DNA of 64,000 nucleotides from JANXQG01 sp963804375 (GCA_963804375.1 CAWDQE010000015.1:186001-250000), one strand, 5' to 3'; positions 8,342-19,458 are shown, counted from the stretch's first letter. The notes: generated from the sequence alone by a model not told the origin. Numbers and translations are program-made.

Positions 8342-10489
8342 TCATTTTGCCCTGCCCGTCCTTCTTACTGCCAGATCGATCACCAGGACCACGAGCCCCG
8401 CCCCCAGCAGCCAGTGCCAGAAAAGCATCGTTCGCAAGCCGGTTTTCTCCACCGGCGTGAGATCGCCGGCCAGCTTGACCTGAACATCGGGCATGCGCCG
8501 AACTACCGTGCCGTTCCGCACGGAATCAATCATCTGCCCATCGCGACGGATCTGACCTTCGAGCCAATAGGTTGCCTGCCCCGCTGGCTGCCACCCGGCA
8601 TAGCGACCGGGGGCCACCTGCGTCAAGTTTGCGGTCGATGACTTGCCGTCGCTGCCGGTTGCCGTCACGCTGGCCTGGGCCCCGTTGATGTAGCGGCCAT
8701 CGGGGTCGGCGGCGTCGAGCGTGAAGAACAATCGGTCGTTCGCCGCGTCGGCCGCGAGCCGCAAGGTCGGCGGCACGTCATGCCGCATCGTCTGCCGCAC
8801 GAGCTGGACCCAGAACTTGCCGAATCCGGGCCATGTCAACCAGGGCGCGGCCCAGCGGCTTTGGATGTCGGATGTGAAGGCCGCCACCGTGCCGCCGCCA
8901 TAGCGCCAAAGGGCCAGGATTGGCTGGCCGGTCTCGCTCTCCAGGACTACCTGGCTCTCCGGCCGGGCTACCGTCTCGACGTAGCCCAAGAGCGTCGGGG
9001 CCTTCGACATCTCCAGCCCGCGAAGCACTGCCGCGGGGTGGATCTTGGGAAAGAACGGCTCCTCGGTGATGCCGATCTTGGCGACAATGCCGGTATCGGT
9101 CTGGAAAATCCGCGGCACCTTCTCGGCGTCGGGGCAGAAATAGGCCCGGCCTTTGGCCTTCTCGGCGATCGATTGCAGGAACCCCTGGGCCGGTTCGCTG
9201 CCCACGCCCACGGTCGTCATGGTGATGCCTGCTGCGGCGATCTTTTTCGCCAGGCCCTCGAAATCACCGGACTCGCCCAGGCCATCGGTCGTGACGATGA
9301 TGTGCTTGAGGTCGGCAAAGGCCTCGCGGAGCGAGAGATAGGCCTGCTCCAGCGGCGGATACATGTTCGTGCTGCCTTCGGCCTTGATTTTGTCGATCTG
9401 GGCGATGATCGACTTCTTATCGGTCACCGGCGCCAACGGCCAGATCCAGCGGCTGCGGTCTTCAAAGACCAGCACGCCCACCTGGTCCCGCGGCCTGAGC
9501 ATGTTGACGGCTGTGCGCAAGGCATCCTTGGCCAAATCGATGTTGCGGATCTTCTTGTTGGCCGACGGGTCGTTCATCGACCCGGAGATATCCAGCACCA
9601 GGACCATCGCCAGGGTTGGCTTCGGCTTGTCCTTCCGCTCTTCCGAGATCACCGGCAGGATCTCTTCGAGCGTCGTGCCACGATATCCGCCCGCCGTGAA
9701 CAACTGGTCGCCGCCGACCACGATCAAACCGCCGCCGTCGCGGACGTAGGTTTGCAAGTCCTTCATCCGCGGTGCGGGCAAATCTGCCGCAGGCACGTTG
9801 GAGAGGATGATCAGGTCGAGCTTGTCGAAAGAATCGGGCAGTTTCGGCTGGACATCGATCTCGAGATTCTCACGGGCCAGGGCTTTCTTGAGATGTTCGG
9901 CCAGTACCGTTTGGCTTTCGACCAGCAGCACACGCGGCGGCGGATCCACGTAAACGGCACAGGCGCTGCCATTCTCATCGGGCCAGGCGCCTTGCTCGTC
10001 CTTGACACGGACCGAGTAAACGACCCGCGCAGGTTTCGGTGCGACGGTGCGAAACAGCTTGTGGTTTTCGCCAACGACCAGCGACACGGTATCCTTCTGC
10101 GACGGCTGGGAGTCGCAAAGCAGTTCCGCGGTGGCCGTGCCGCCAGACTTCGACCGCAGGCGCACGTCGAGCGAAAAAGGCTGGCCGGCGCGAACGTGGT
10201 CCGGGGCGCTGATCTCGACCGCGGGCGGCGAGGCCCCTCCGCCGCTTCGCAGCCACTTGAAATCAAAGTTCTCGTGACTACCAGGCCCGGTTGCCTTCGG
10301 ACCCGCCAGGCCGGCTGCCACGAGCAGCAACAGCAAGCTTCGCAGCAACAGCGAGAGGACCTTCCGGCCCAGCGAGACCTGCACGAGCGACCGCCGCCAG
10401 AAGATCAACAGCAGCGGCAGCGCGGCCAGCAAGGCGAACCAGAGCGGCCGAACGAATTCGATTTGCCAGGAAGACAAGGAAAAGGTCAT
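8342..10489 (-). CDS. Membrane VWA protein with glutamine-amidotransferase-like domain
   Basis: 715 residues starting MTFSLSSWQIEFVRP; the start is 1 base after the stop of the upstream BatA-like gene. Two N-terminal transmembrane helices are followed by a domain resembling membrane-linked glutamine-amidotransferase folds (VLLVESQTVLAEHLKKAL ... DGGGLIVVGGDQLFTAGGY), then a VWA domain with a MIDAS motif (DISGSMND) and a downstream TTDGLGESG, then a C-terminal beta region and a last transmembrane helix ending near RRTGRAK. These proteins are the last member of MoxR-DUF58-BatA-type operons. Function is probably metal-dependent protein binding or assembly at the membrane. Confidence 0.85.
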   Translation of the reverse strand: MTFSLSSWQIEFVRPLWFALLAALPLLLIFWRRSLVQVSLGRKVLSLLLRSLLLLLVAAGLAGPKATGPGSHENFDFKWLRSGGGASPPAVEISAPDHVRAGQPFSLDVRLRSKSGGTATAELLCDSQPSQKDTVSLVVGENHKLFRTVAPKPARVVYSVRVKDEQGAWPDENGSACAVYVDPPPRVLLVESQTVLAEHLKKALARENLEIDVQPKLPDSFDKLDLIILSNVPAADLPAPRMKDLQTYVRDGGGLIVVGGDQLFTAGGYRGTTLEEILPVISEERKDKPKPTLAMVLVLDISGSMNDPSANKKIRNIDLAKDALRTAVNMLRPRDQVGVLVFEDRSRWIWPLAPVTDKKSIIAQIDKIKAEGSTNMYPPLEQAYLSLREAFADLKHIIVTTDGLGESGDFEGLAKKIAAAGITMTTVGVGSEPAQGFLQSIAEKAKGRAYFCPDAEKVPRIFQTDTGIVAKIGITEEPFFPKIHPAAVLRGLEMSKAPTLLGYVETVARPESQVVLESETGQPILALWRYGGGTVAAFTSDIQSRWAAPWLTWPGFGKFWVQLVRQTMRHDVPPTLRLAADAANDRLFFTLDAADPDGRYINGAQASVTATGSDGKSSTANLTQVAPGRYAGWQPAGQATYWLEGQIRRDGQMIDSVRNGTVVRRMPDVQVKLAGDLTPVEKTGLRTMLFWHWLLGAGLVVLVIDLAVRRTGRAK

Positions 10490-10490
10490 G

Positions 10491-12196
10491 TCAATTGGTC
10501 CACCGCCGCTGATACAGGCACCATTCGATGATCGCGAGTAGCGCGGCCAACACGGCCAGCACGATCCACAACGGCGGCCAGGGTTTTTCAAGCACCAACG
10601 CAGACGCGTCGCTGCCGAGGCCACCGGGCACGCGAAGGTCCGTGGCGGTAGGCTCCACTTGCCGGAGATTGTACGGTGGGACAAGCTCGCCCCCGGCGAC
10701 GCCGGCCCACCAATTCCTGCTGTTGATGGGCCGGCGTCCCATCCTACCACTTCATCCTTCCACGGTGGTTGACCATCCAGCCAGTCCAGCGCCTGGGCGA
10801 CCAGCGTCGAAAATCCCGCCTGCAAGGCCAAATTGCTGGCGGCCAAGTTGCCGGCGATTACCACCACGCGGCCCTGCGGGCGGTCGATCGCATAGCCTAG
10901 CGGCCCCTCGTCGGCCCAAAGGATCGGCCAGGCGACGGAGCGAACCGGCTCGGCGATTTGCAATTGCCGGGCCTCGGGCAAATAAGCATCGAACAACCCG
11001 GCGCCTGCCACGATCGGCGAGCTCTGATCGACGCGGGTCACCAACGGATCGGCCACGGGGTCGCCAAATTCCCACAGCTCGCAAGCCTCCGGAGTAAAGA
11101 TCAAGGCTGGGCCGGCCGGCAGCGGGTGTGGCATTTTTCCGTCGATGACGTGAATCGCATTGGTTTGGGTGTCGTTCTGGATCAACTCCACCCGCCGATT
11201 GGCCGCGAGAATCTCTTTCAGGCAAGATCGCTTGTCACCCGTGAACATCACGCGATGCCCGGCGGGCGCCGCCAGCACGTCGAGCTCGGCCGTGTCGTCG
11301 AACACATAAGCATCGCCCGGTTCGATCTTGGCCGTCAAATGGGCAGCCGCAGGGAGGTCGAGCGTAATAATATGCTGCCAGCGGCCGTCTTTGCCGAGAG
11401 AAAACGGGACCGGCTTGCGGGATTCCCCATTAACCGCAATCGTCATGCTGCCGTTGACCGTCTGGTTGCCCTGATTTTGCGATTCGACCAGGACCTCGCA
11501 TTGTGCTGGATCGGCCTTGTTCCGCCGCGCCGTAAAACGGGTGATCGCCACGTTGCCCGCCGCCGTGCCGATCCGCAATACTTCCACGCCGCTCTCCTGC
11601 ACCTGCTTTGCGGCTTCCTTAGCGCAGGCGTCGGTAATCAGCACGATCCGCGGCGGAACCTTGTCCGGCGTGGAAATCGCGCGGGCCAGCTTCACGGCCC
11701 ACTCGATCGCCGGCGGATCGGCCGTCGCCTGGATGGGTCTGACCGCCGCGGTCAGCAACGCCTGATCGCTCGTCAGCGGTTGAATTTCCTGCGGACCGGG
11801 ACTGACCGTCACCAGCGCCATCTCGTCGCATGACCGCAGGCTTTCGATCAGTCGCCCGGCAACCTCTTTGGCGGCATCCATGCGTGTCGGTTGCACCTCG
11901 GTTGCCCGCATGGTGGCCGAATTGTCGATGATCAGCACTACCCGCTTCGCAGCCGGAATCTGCGGTCCCGCCGCGGCCAGGGCAAGGAGAATCACAATAA
12001 TCATCTGCACGGCCGCCGAGACCTTCCGCCGCCAGCGTTGCCAGCGCCAGCGAACTTTCTCCTCGCCCAGGGCCTTCTCCCAGAACATGCCTGTGCCCAC
12101 GGTTCGGCTCGGCACGCGAACCCGCAGCCAATACAACAGTGCAACGGGGACCAGCAAGAGCAGCAACAGCAAGGCCAGCGGATGAGCGAAGTTCAT
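10491..12196 (-). CDS. BatA-like membrane protein with VWA domain, frameshifted at a palindromic repeat
   Basis: About 568 residues. The N-terminus (MNFAHPLALLLLLLLVP..LYWLRVR) is the BatA/aerotolerance-regulator N-terminal domain; a second helix and a VWA domain with DNSATM follow, then a DUF4159-like or amidotransferase-like part. The frame runs to LDWLDGQPPWKDEV, enters the palindromic element at 10671-10747, and emerges one frame off: the proper C-terminus (NLRQVEPTATDLRVPGG, then a helix WIVLAVLAALLAIIEW and YQRRWTN stop) is in the next frame, so one base is missing or the element length disturbs the frame. Read without repair, it would fuse to the downstream VWA gene, which is an artefact. 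Confidence 0.8.
10671..10747. repeat. Palindromic element at the frameshift in the BatA-like gene
   Basis: Nested inverted arms: outer GTACGGTGGGA (10671-10681) with TCCCATCCTAC (10737-10747), and inner GACGCCGGCCCA (10698-10709) with TGGGCCGGCGTC (10727-10738), the inner pair being perfect over 12 bp. The outer arm is shared with the element at 61367-61426. Confidence 0.85.
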
Positions 12197-12198
12197 GA

Positions 12199-12306
12199 CG
12201 TAGGGCGGGCTTCAGCCCGCCTCCTCAGTAATACGCTACGATGTCGGGCCGACCGCGACCTCGACCATGGGTACATCGTGCCCGACACGGTGCCCTCCCA
12301 CCCTAC
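12199..12306. repeat. Compound palindromic repeats supplying the DUF58 stop codon
   Basis: The first part (12199-12240) has CGTAGGGCGGGCT paired with AGCCCGCC and ends CTACG; the second (to 12306) contains TGTCGGGC / GCCCGACA arms and ends CCCTAC, the reverse of the GTAGGG edge seen in other elements. The TAG stop of the DUF58 gene is read from this block (12236-12238). Confidence 0.7.
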
Positions 12307-13186
12307 AATTGCGGCGGCAGCCGAGCGCGCGGAGGAGGACCTCGTCCTCGGCCATGTCGCAGGAAATCGGCATGTAGACGATGCCCCGCCGCCGGCAATA
12401 CTCGCGCACCGACTCGTGGAATTCGGCCACCAACGCCCGGTAGCGGCGGGCGGTCCGCTCGGTGATCGTTACGGTCTTGCCGATCTTTGATTCGACGTCG
12501 ATCAGTCTTGTGTCGCCCAGCAGCGTGGACTCGGCGTCGCTGGGATCGACCATGTGTACCAGCCGCGGTTCGTAACCGTGGAACCGCAGCAGATCGAGGC
12601 CGCGATGAAAGCCGGCGCGGTCGTACAGGTCGCTGATCACCACGACCGGTCCCTGACGTTGCGGCCGCCGCACGAACATCTCGACGGCACGCAACAGATT
12701 GGTCTTCGTGCCCGCCGGCGACAGGACGTCGATGAACCGCAGCAGCCGCGAGATCCGCGAGGGATGGCGCAATGGCGGCAGCACGGCGACCAGCCCGTCG
12801 GCAAACGCGGCCACGACCAGCCGATCGCGATTCAACAGGCTCACGTACCCCAGGGCCGCGGCGATCTGCCGCAAGAAGTGGAACTTCGCCGGCCGGCCGA
12901 GTCCCATGCTCGGCGAACAGTCCAACATGAAATGGACGTCACGGTCCGACTGGCCTTCGAACAACTTGACGTACAGTTCATTTCGGCGGGCACACAGTGC
13001 CCAGTCGATGGCGTGAAAATCATCGCCGGGCGAATAGTCGCGATGCCCGGTCACTTCCGTTCCACCACCGGGCAGCTTCTTTCGCGCCGCCGCCAAGAGC
13101 GGACTGCCGCCGCAGCACCGCGCACAGAGCGAGAGCAATTGCGTTCGCTTCAGGAATTCCGGCAAAGAAGTGGAAAAAAAGGCCAT
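12236..13186 (-). CDS. DUF58 protein
   Basis: 316 residues. DUF58 signatures are clear: GHRDYSPGDDFHAIDW, ARRNELYVKLFEGQ and a VWA-like strand with LDCSPSMG (MIDAS-like). DUF58 proteins accompany MoxR ATPases and are thought to be their VWA-fold partners. The last about 25 residues (after ALGCRRNC) are coded by a palindromic repeat that also provides the stop, so the natural C-terminus may have been replaced. The start ATG touches the stop of moxR on its upstream side, giving tight co-transcription. Confidence 0.9.
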   Translation of the reverse strand: MAFFSTSLPEFLKRTQLLSLCARCCGGSPLLAAARKKLPGGGTEVTGHRDYSPGDDFHAIDWALCARRNELYVKLFEGQSDRDVHFMLDCSPSMGLGRPAKFHFLRQIAAALGYVSLLNRDRLVVAAFADGLVAVLPPLRHPSRISRLLRFIDVLSPAGTKTNLLRAVEMFVRRPQRQGPVVVISDLYDRAGFHRGLDLLRFHGYEPRLVHMVDPSDAESTLLGDTRLIDVESKIGKTVTITERTARRYRALVAEFHESVREYCRRRGIVYMPISCDMAEDEVLLRALGCRRNCRVGGHRVGHDVPMVEVAVGPTS

Positions 13187-14179
13187 TTACGTTTTTATGC
13201 TTTTCGCGATACTGTCGATGAGGGCCTTGGAACGAATGTTCTCGGCCTGACCCTCGAAATTCAGCAGGAGGCGGTGACGCAAGGCGGGGGTGATCGTCGC
13301 GGCGAAATCCTCCATCGTCACCTCCGTTCGACCGTTGGCCGCGGCACGCACTTTGGCAGCCAAAACCAACGATTGGGCCGCCCGCGGACTGGCCCCGTAA
13401 CGCACATAACGTTTGACGTCCTCGGGGGCCTGCGGGAAGTCGGGGTGCGTGGCCGCCACGAGCGAAGCCACCCAGTGGCGGCCCGGGCCGGCCAAAGACA
13501 CCTTGCGGGCGATTTCCCGCATTTCCAATAGCCGCTTGCCATCCACCACCGCGCGAAGCTCCGCCGGGGCGCTCTCCGTGGTACGTTCCAGAATGGACTC
13601 GATCTCTTCGACACTAGGCCGCTTGACGACCAGCTTGAAGAAGAAGCGGTCGATCTCTGTTTCCGGCAAGGGGAACGTGCCTTCCATTTCCAGCGGGTTC
13701 TGCGTGCCGACTACGAAGAACGGCTGCGGCAGATGAAACGTCTCGGTCGAAACATTGATCTCTTCGCCCTCCATCGCTTGCAGCAGGGCCGACTGCGTTT
13801 TCGGCAAGCCGCGGTTGATCTGGTCGGCCAGCACCAGGTTGGAGAAGATTGGCCCCTGCTGAAATTCGAATGTGCGGCGGCCGGCAGCCGTCTCCATCAC
13901 GACGAACGTGCCCAACAGATCCGACGGCGTGAGATCGGGGGTGAACTGAATGCGGCTGAAACGAAGCTGCAGGATCTCGGCCAGCGTCTGTACCAACACG
14001 GTCTTGCCCAGCCCTGGCACGCCTTCGATGAGGACATGTCCACCGGCCACCGCGGCGATCAACACATGCTCGATCACCTCCGCCTGACCAACAATCACCT
14101 TTTCAAGTTCGTGTTGCAAGGCATCAAAATCTCTCTGAAACCCCTCCAAATGGGGCTCGATTAAATGGGCGGTGCTCAT
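13187..14179 (-). CDS. MoxR-family AAA+ ATPase with Walker-B Glu to Gln change
   Basis: 330 residues from MSTAHLIEPHLEGF; 28 upstream codons in the same frame look non-coding. Walker A is GVPGLGKT; sensor 1 is in the VVGTQNPLEMEGTFPLPE segment; sensor 2 and the lid follow (SPRAAQSLVLAAKVRA). Walker B reads LVLADQINRG where the family normally has ADEINR: the catalytic Glu is Gln (CAG, at 13820-13822), a change that blocks hydrolysis in many AAA+ proteins. It leads a MoxR-DUF58-BatA-VWA operon, a chaperone-like system at the membrane. Confidence 0.93.
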   Translation of the reverse strand: MSTAHLIEPHLEGFQRDFDALQHELEKVIVGQAEVIEHVLIAAVAGGHVLIEGVPGLGKTVLVQTLAEILQLRFSRIQFTPDLTPSDLLGTFVVMETAAGRRTFEFQQGPIFSNLVLADQINRGLPKTQSALLQAMEGEEINVSTETFHLPQPFFVVGTQNPLEMEGTFPLPETEIDRFFFKLVVKRPSVEEIESILERTTESAPAELRAVVDGKRLLEMREIARKVSLAGPGRHWVASLVAATHPDFPQAPEDVKRYVRYGASPRAAQSLVLAAKVRAAANGRTEVTMEDFAATITPALRHRLLLNFEGQAENIRSKALIDSIAKSIKT

Positions 14180-14629
14180 CAAAAGGGGTTCCTTTGCATA
14201 GATCTTCGGGTCTTTCCCCAATATCCCACCGAAAGGCCTGTGGGTCAAGGATTTAGTTTGCATTGTGTCAAAAATACCCTAGACACGCAAATCGTCCCGA
14301 GATGTAGCCCTGGTGGGAATTCTGCTTGCAAACTTCTGTCGGCCGGGAATAATAAGTTAGTCGACCCCCGATGAGATATTGGGTCAGTCCAGACAGCGGG
14401 ATAAGACTATACCCATATTGGTGGGTAGTCTTTACTCCGTAGGATTATTGTGCGAGAGATTAGGATTTGGTAGGCTATCCAATGGAGGAGCATTGATTCA
14501 CGGAACTTAACCTTTGCCGGCTCCAAACCCCAGCGAAGGAAGGATTTGGCAAATTCAGTTTGTAACGTCATAAGAGTGTCGGCCAACCGGCAGCAACGAA
14601 GGGCAAATTAGCAATCGAGGAGTCATCGG
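14180..14629. other. Divergent intergenic region between moxR and the low-complexity secreted gene
   Basis: 450 bases between divergent starts. No ORF of quality. A GAGGAG ribosome binding site lies 5 bases before the ATG at 14630. A weak promoter-like pair TTGCAA and ATAATA is present near 14324-14352 for rightward transcription. The base composition is clearly AT-richer than in the genes. No long inverted repeat was found. Confidence 0.6.
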
Positions 14630-16915
14630 ATGAGAAGCGGTCTTTCGCTACTCTCAGTAGCAGCAGTCCTGTGTGGCGTAGCGGTCGCACAGGCCGCAGA
14701 GCCAGGCACGAGCGTTCCCTGGCATCACACGGCTGTATCGCGGCTTGATCAGTCCCACCCCGGACTGGCCGCAGCGGCAGAGGCAGGCCCGCAGAAGTAC
14801 CTGCACATCGAAATGCAGATCAACGATCCGACCGTGGTGCAGAATCGCGACAAGTTCCGCATTGTCGACGCCCGCGGCAACGAGGTCCAAGGCAGCGAGA
14901 TCTGGGGTTACAACAACGAGAAGCATCTGCTCATCGTGGAAGGCCACTGGGGAAGCCTGGTTGGCCTGTACCTCGACGGATTCGGCCATCGTGAACCGTT
15001 GTTCGACCAGGTCGCCGTGCCCGTCACGCCCGTTCCCGTGGTCGAGCGGTCCTATGTTGCCAACCCGGTGGTCGTGCCTAACCGGGTAGTTGTGCCTAAC
15101 CGGGTATACTATGATGATCGTCGCGTGGTGGTGGATGATCGCCGCCGCGTGGTCCTCGATGATGACGTGTATGTCGGTCATCGTCGCCACGATGTAGTCA
15201 TCCACGACGACGTCGACGATGATCACGTAGTGGTTGTTCACGACCACGGGTACCATCGCGGTGGTGGCGGTTACGGTGGCGGCGGAAGCGGCTATGGTGG
15301 CGGCGGCGGTTCTGGCGGCGGCAGTGGTTCTGGCAGCGGGTCCGGTAGCGGAAGCGGATCTGGCAACAGCAAGGACAAGGTTTCCGGCAACAGCGACGAT
15401 GTGACCGTGGATGATCCCGGCAATGCCCTGGCTAAGGCCGTTGGCATCAATCCGGACAAGGGCAAAGGCTCCGGCAGTGGTGATGGGTCAGGCAAGGGCG
15501 ATGGGTCAGACAACGGCAAGGGTTCCGGCGACCCGTCTTGCCCCTGCAAGGACGACAAGAGCAAGGGCGATGGTTCCGGCGATGGCAAGGGCGACGACAG
15601 CGCCCAGGCCAAGGCGGACTCCAGCCCCGACTCGGGCAACGGCAACAGCGATCCCAGCAAGGCCTCGCCGGACAACGGCGACGGTAACTCTCCTGCGTCC
15701 AGCGCAGATGACGGCAGTGGTACGGGTCCAGGCTCTGGCGATGGTACAGGCACCGGTGATGGTACGGGCCCTGGCGATGGAAGTGGATCGGGCCCCGGAC
15801 CTGGAACCGGACCGGGCCCTGGAACTGGACCGGGCCCTGGCCCCGGACCTGGACCGGGCCCTGGACCGGGTTGTGGCTGTGGACCTGGGGGTCCTGGCGG
15901 ACCTGGTTACGGCCCCGGACCGTACGGCTACTGCCCGTACCCGGCGTATACGCCCTACCCTTACGTGCCTCAATACGCCTACTATAACCCGTACGTCCCC
16001 ACTCAACCGACGCCTCCGGCCGTTACTTATGACGGCAAGCAGCTTCCGTTGGATAAGCCCAAGCTGGACAAGGTCCCGGAGTTGGTCCTCTACGTGGCCA
16101 CCGGTGATGGCGCTGGTCCGGGCATCGTTTATCAGGTTGAAGGCAAGGACGGTCGCGTAATGGGCAAGCAGCATTTCGACCAGACCCCCACCGGCATCAC
16201 CATGCATCGCGATCACGACGTTCTGGTGGCCATCCCCCGCGACGGCGGCAGGATCGTGCAGATTGACGACATGGGCAAGCAGTCGACGATCCTCGAGAAA
16301 GATCCGTCCCTGCCCCACCCGGTCAAGATTTCGATGGCCGGTGATTCCGACTCGATGGTCGTGGCCGACGACACGGCCGACCAGCTTGTGATGAGCACCA
16401 TCGCCGGCACCAAGACGAAGGTCTATCAGAAGTTCGACCCGAGCTACAGCTCGCAGCCGATGTCAGTGGCCGTGGCCAGCGATAAGGACGTCGTCTTCAG
16501 CAGCGATGCCAAGCCCGGCGTCCACAAGTACAGTGGCGATCAGTCGAAGGGCGATAAGCCGGTGCTGCCCACCAGTGGCGGTGTTGCGGCGGACCACAGC
16601 TCGTTGCGTTGGGCGGCCGCCCAGGCCCCGAACACCATCAAAGTTTACGAGGGTCCGCAGTTCCTCAAGGACCTCCGTCTGCCTGCGAACTATTCGTTCT
16701 ATAAGGGCGGTCTGATGTCGTTCGGTCCCGACGGTTCGCTCTGCGTGGCCACCCGAAATGACAAGGACGAGGTTTGGATCCTCTGTTTCCATGTCGACAA
16801 GAATAAGGTGACCAACTCCTTCAAGTGGACGCACGAAGAAATGCAGGACTTTGCCGTTGGTACGCGGTTGCTCTGGGATGGGCACCAGCGGGGCTCTGCG
16901 AGCACCACGTTCTAG
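14630..16915 (+). CDS. Secreted mosaic protein: low-complexity Gly/Ser/Asp/Pro region and C-terminal propeller-like domain
   Basis: 761 residues with a signal peptide cut near AQAAEP. Regions in order: a small globular domain (about 45-130, KYLHIEMQINDPTVVQ ... GHREPLF); VVVPNRV repeats; an Asp/Arg/His/Val region (about 160-205, VVVDDRR, DDDHVVVVHDHG); Gly and Ser-Gly repeats (to 245); an Asp/Lys/Ser/Gly stretch with one CPC; Gly-Pro repeats (about 395-425); a Tyr/Pro patch; and from about 470 a domain of about 290 residues with repeated beta units (LVLYVATGDGAG, GITMHRDHDVLVAIP, DSMVVADDTADQLVMS) like a six-bladed propeller of the SMP-30/NHL kind. It looks like a surface or envelope protein with metal-binding potential. 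A strong terminator follows. Confidence 0.8.
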   Translation: MRSGLSLLSVAAVLCGVAVAQAAEPGTSVPWHHTAVSRLDQSHPGLAAAAEAGPQKYLHIEMQINDPTVVQNRDKFRIVDARGNEVQGSEIWGYNNEKHLLIVEGHWGSLVGLYLDGFGHREPLFDQVAVPVTPVPVVERSYVANPVVVPNRVVVPNRVYYDDRRVVVDDRRRVVLDDDVYVGHRRHDVVIHDDVDDDHVVVVHDHGYHRGGGGYGGGGSGYGGGGGSGGGSGSGSGSGSGSGSGNSKDKVSGNSDDVTVDDPGNALAKAVGINPDKGKGSGSGDGSGKGDGSDNGKGSGDPSCPCKDDKSKGDGSGDGKGDDSAQAKADSSPDSGNGNSDPSKASPDNGDGNSPASSADDGSGTGPGSGDGTGTGDGTGPGDGSGSGPGPGTGPGPGTGPGPGPGPGPGPGPGCGCGPGGPGGPGYGPGPYGYCPYPAYTPYPYVPQYAYYNPYVPTQPTPPAVTYDGKQLPLDKPKLDKVPELVLYVATGDGAGPGIVYQVEGKDGRVMGKQHFDQTPTGITMHRDHDVLVAIPRDGGRIVQIDDMGKQSTILEKDPSLPHPVKISMAGDSDSMVVADDTADQLVMSTIAGTKTKVYQKFDPSYSSQPMSVAVASDKDVVFSSDAKPGVHKYSGDQSKGDKPVLPTSGGVAADHSSLRWAAAQAPNTIKVYEGPQFLKDLRLPANYSFYKGGLMSFGPDGSLCVATRNDKDEVWILCFHVDKNKVTNSFKWTHEEMQDFAVGTRLLWDGHQRGSASTTF

Positions 16916-16940
16916 TCAACGCAGTCGATGTCACAAGTGA

Positions 16941-16979
16941 ACGACCACCGGTTGGGGTTTTCCCCTGGCCGGTGGTCGT
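16941..16979 (+). terminator. Strong hairpin after the low-complexity secreted gene
   Basis: Perfect 11-bp arms ACGACCACCGG / CCGGTGGTCGT (16941-16951 and 16969-16979) enclose an inner GGGG..CCCC pairing around TTTT. It starts 25 bases after the stop. There is no long T-tract, so termination may be weaker than the stem suggests. Confidence 0.65.
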
Positions 16980-17089
16980 GTCCATGTAGTGTACACACCA
17001 GAATCGTTTAACCCGGAGCCAACGGCGACGGTGATTGAGAATGCCCATCACGGCGGAGCGTGATGAGTACGATAGGAAGGATGGCTCTC

Positions 17090-17803
17090 ATGCGACTTTC
17101 AACACTTGGTTTTGCCTTGGCCGCGTGCCTGTGCCTGACGGCATTCGATGCCTTGGCGCAGCCTGCACCCACCGTACAATTGCCCACTTTCTCGTTCGCG
17201 GGTGTGGGCACGACGGTGATGGTGCCCGACGGCGGCGCCGCCTATCTGGGCGGCATCAATCGCGCGTCCGACGGCCGGACCGAGTACGGCGTGCCGGGGA
17301 TAACATTCCCCGGTTTCCAGAGCCGCGGCATCGGCCAGGATCGCAGTACGTCGAGCTTCTGGGTCACGGCCACCATCCACGACTTTGACGCCATGGATCA
17401 GGCCCTGCTCAACGCGCCTTCGCCCGATGGCCTGACGAGGATCTACCCGAGCTTTTCCCACGGTCTCCAGGAAACTCCTGCGGCTGTTGCGGGACGGACT
17501 TTTCCACGCGATCCGGCCAAGCTTGCCGGAAACTGGCGGGTCGAACCGGACATGCCCCCTCCCGTGAGCGACGTGGCGGTAGAGCGGGCCAATCGGGCCA
17601 ATCGCCAAGTCGCCCGGGCCAACGAGGCTGACAGCTTCTTTGCCCGTGGACAACAGGCCGAGGCCGACGGCAAGCCGAACGTGGCCAAGATTTACTACCA
17701 GATGGCGATCCGGCGTGCGACGGGCGACCTGAAGCAGCAGGTCCAGGCCCGCTTGGACGTGGTCAGCGGGCGGAACGGTGCCTTGGCGAAGAGCACACCT
17801 TGA
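17090..17803 (+). CDS. Exported protein of unknown function with a TPR-like C-terminus
   Basis: 237 residues; the ATG of MRLSTLGFALAACL is placed by AGGAAGG nine bases upstream. A signal peptide ends near ALAQPA. The N-terminal part (VMVPDGGAAYLGGINRASDG ... PGITFPGFQSRGIG) has the flavour of a planctomycete exported-protein family that I cannot name. The C-terminal 75 residues form a single helical repeat (ADSFFARGQQAEADGKPNVAKIYYQMAIRR), TPR-like. It is followed at 84 bases by the histidine kinase gene; whether they share a transcript is not clear. Confidence 0.7.
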   Translation: MRLSTLGFALAACLCLTAFDALAQPAPTVQLPTFSFAGVGTTVMVPDGGAAYLGGINRASDGRTEYGVPGITFPGFQSRGIGQDRSTSSFWVTATIHDFDAMDQALLNAPSPDGLTRIYPSFSHGLQETPAAVAGRTFPRDPAKLAGNWRVEPDMPPPVSDVAVERANRANRQVARANEADSFFARGQQAEADGKPNVAKIYYQMAIRRATGDLKQQVQARLDVVSGRNGALAKSTP

Positions 17804-17886
17804 CTTTGTTGCCCCTTTCCCCTTGACGCCCCCCGGTCAGCATCGGTAACCTTTTGAGGCTGCGACGTGGGGAAGGGAGCCGGAAG

Positions 17887-19457
<1,571 letters not shown>

Positions 19458-19458
<1 letters not shown>

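Noticed and set aside
8780..10531. 583-residue ORF on the plus strand, antisense to the VWA gene
   Set aside because: Shadow frame of a GC-rich gene: Arg/His/Asp/Gln-biased composition, no domain, opposite strand fully explained.
8342..12196. One 1284-residue VWA protein
   Set aside because: The continuous frame joins two genes through an out-of-frame segment (GPSTAGIGG onward). The true C-terminus of the BatA-like protein and the start MTFSLSSW of the next gene are both visible, so these are two genes.
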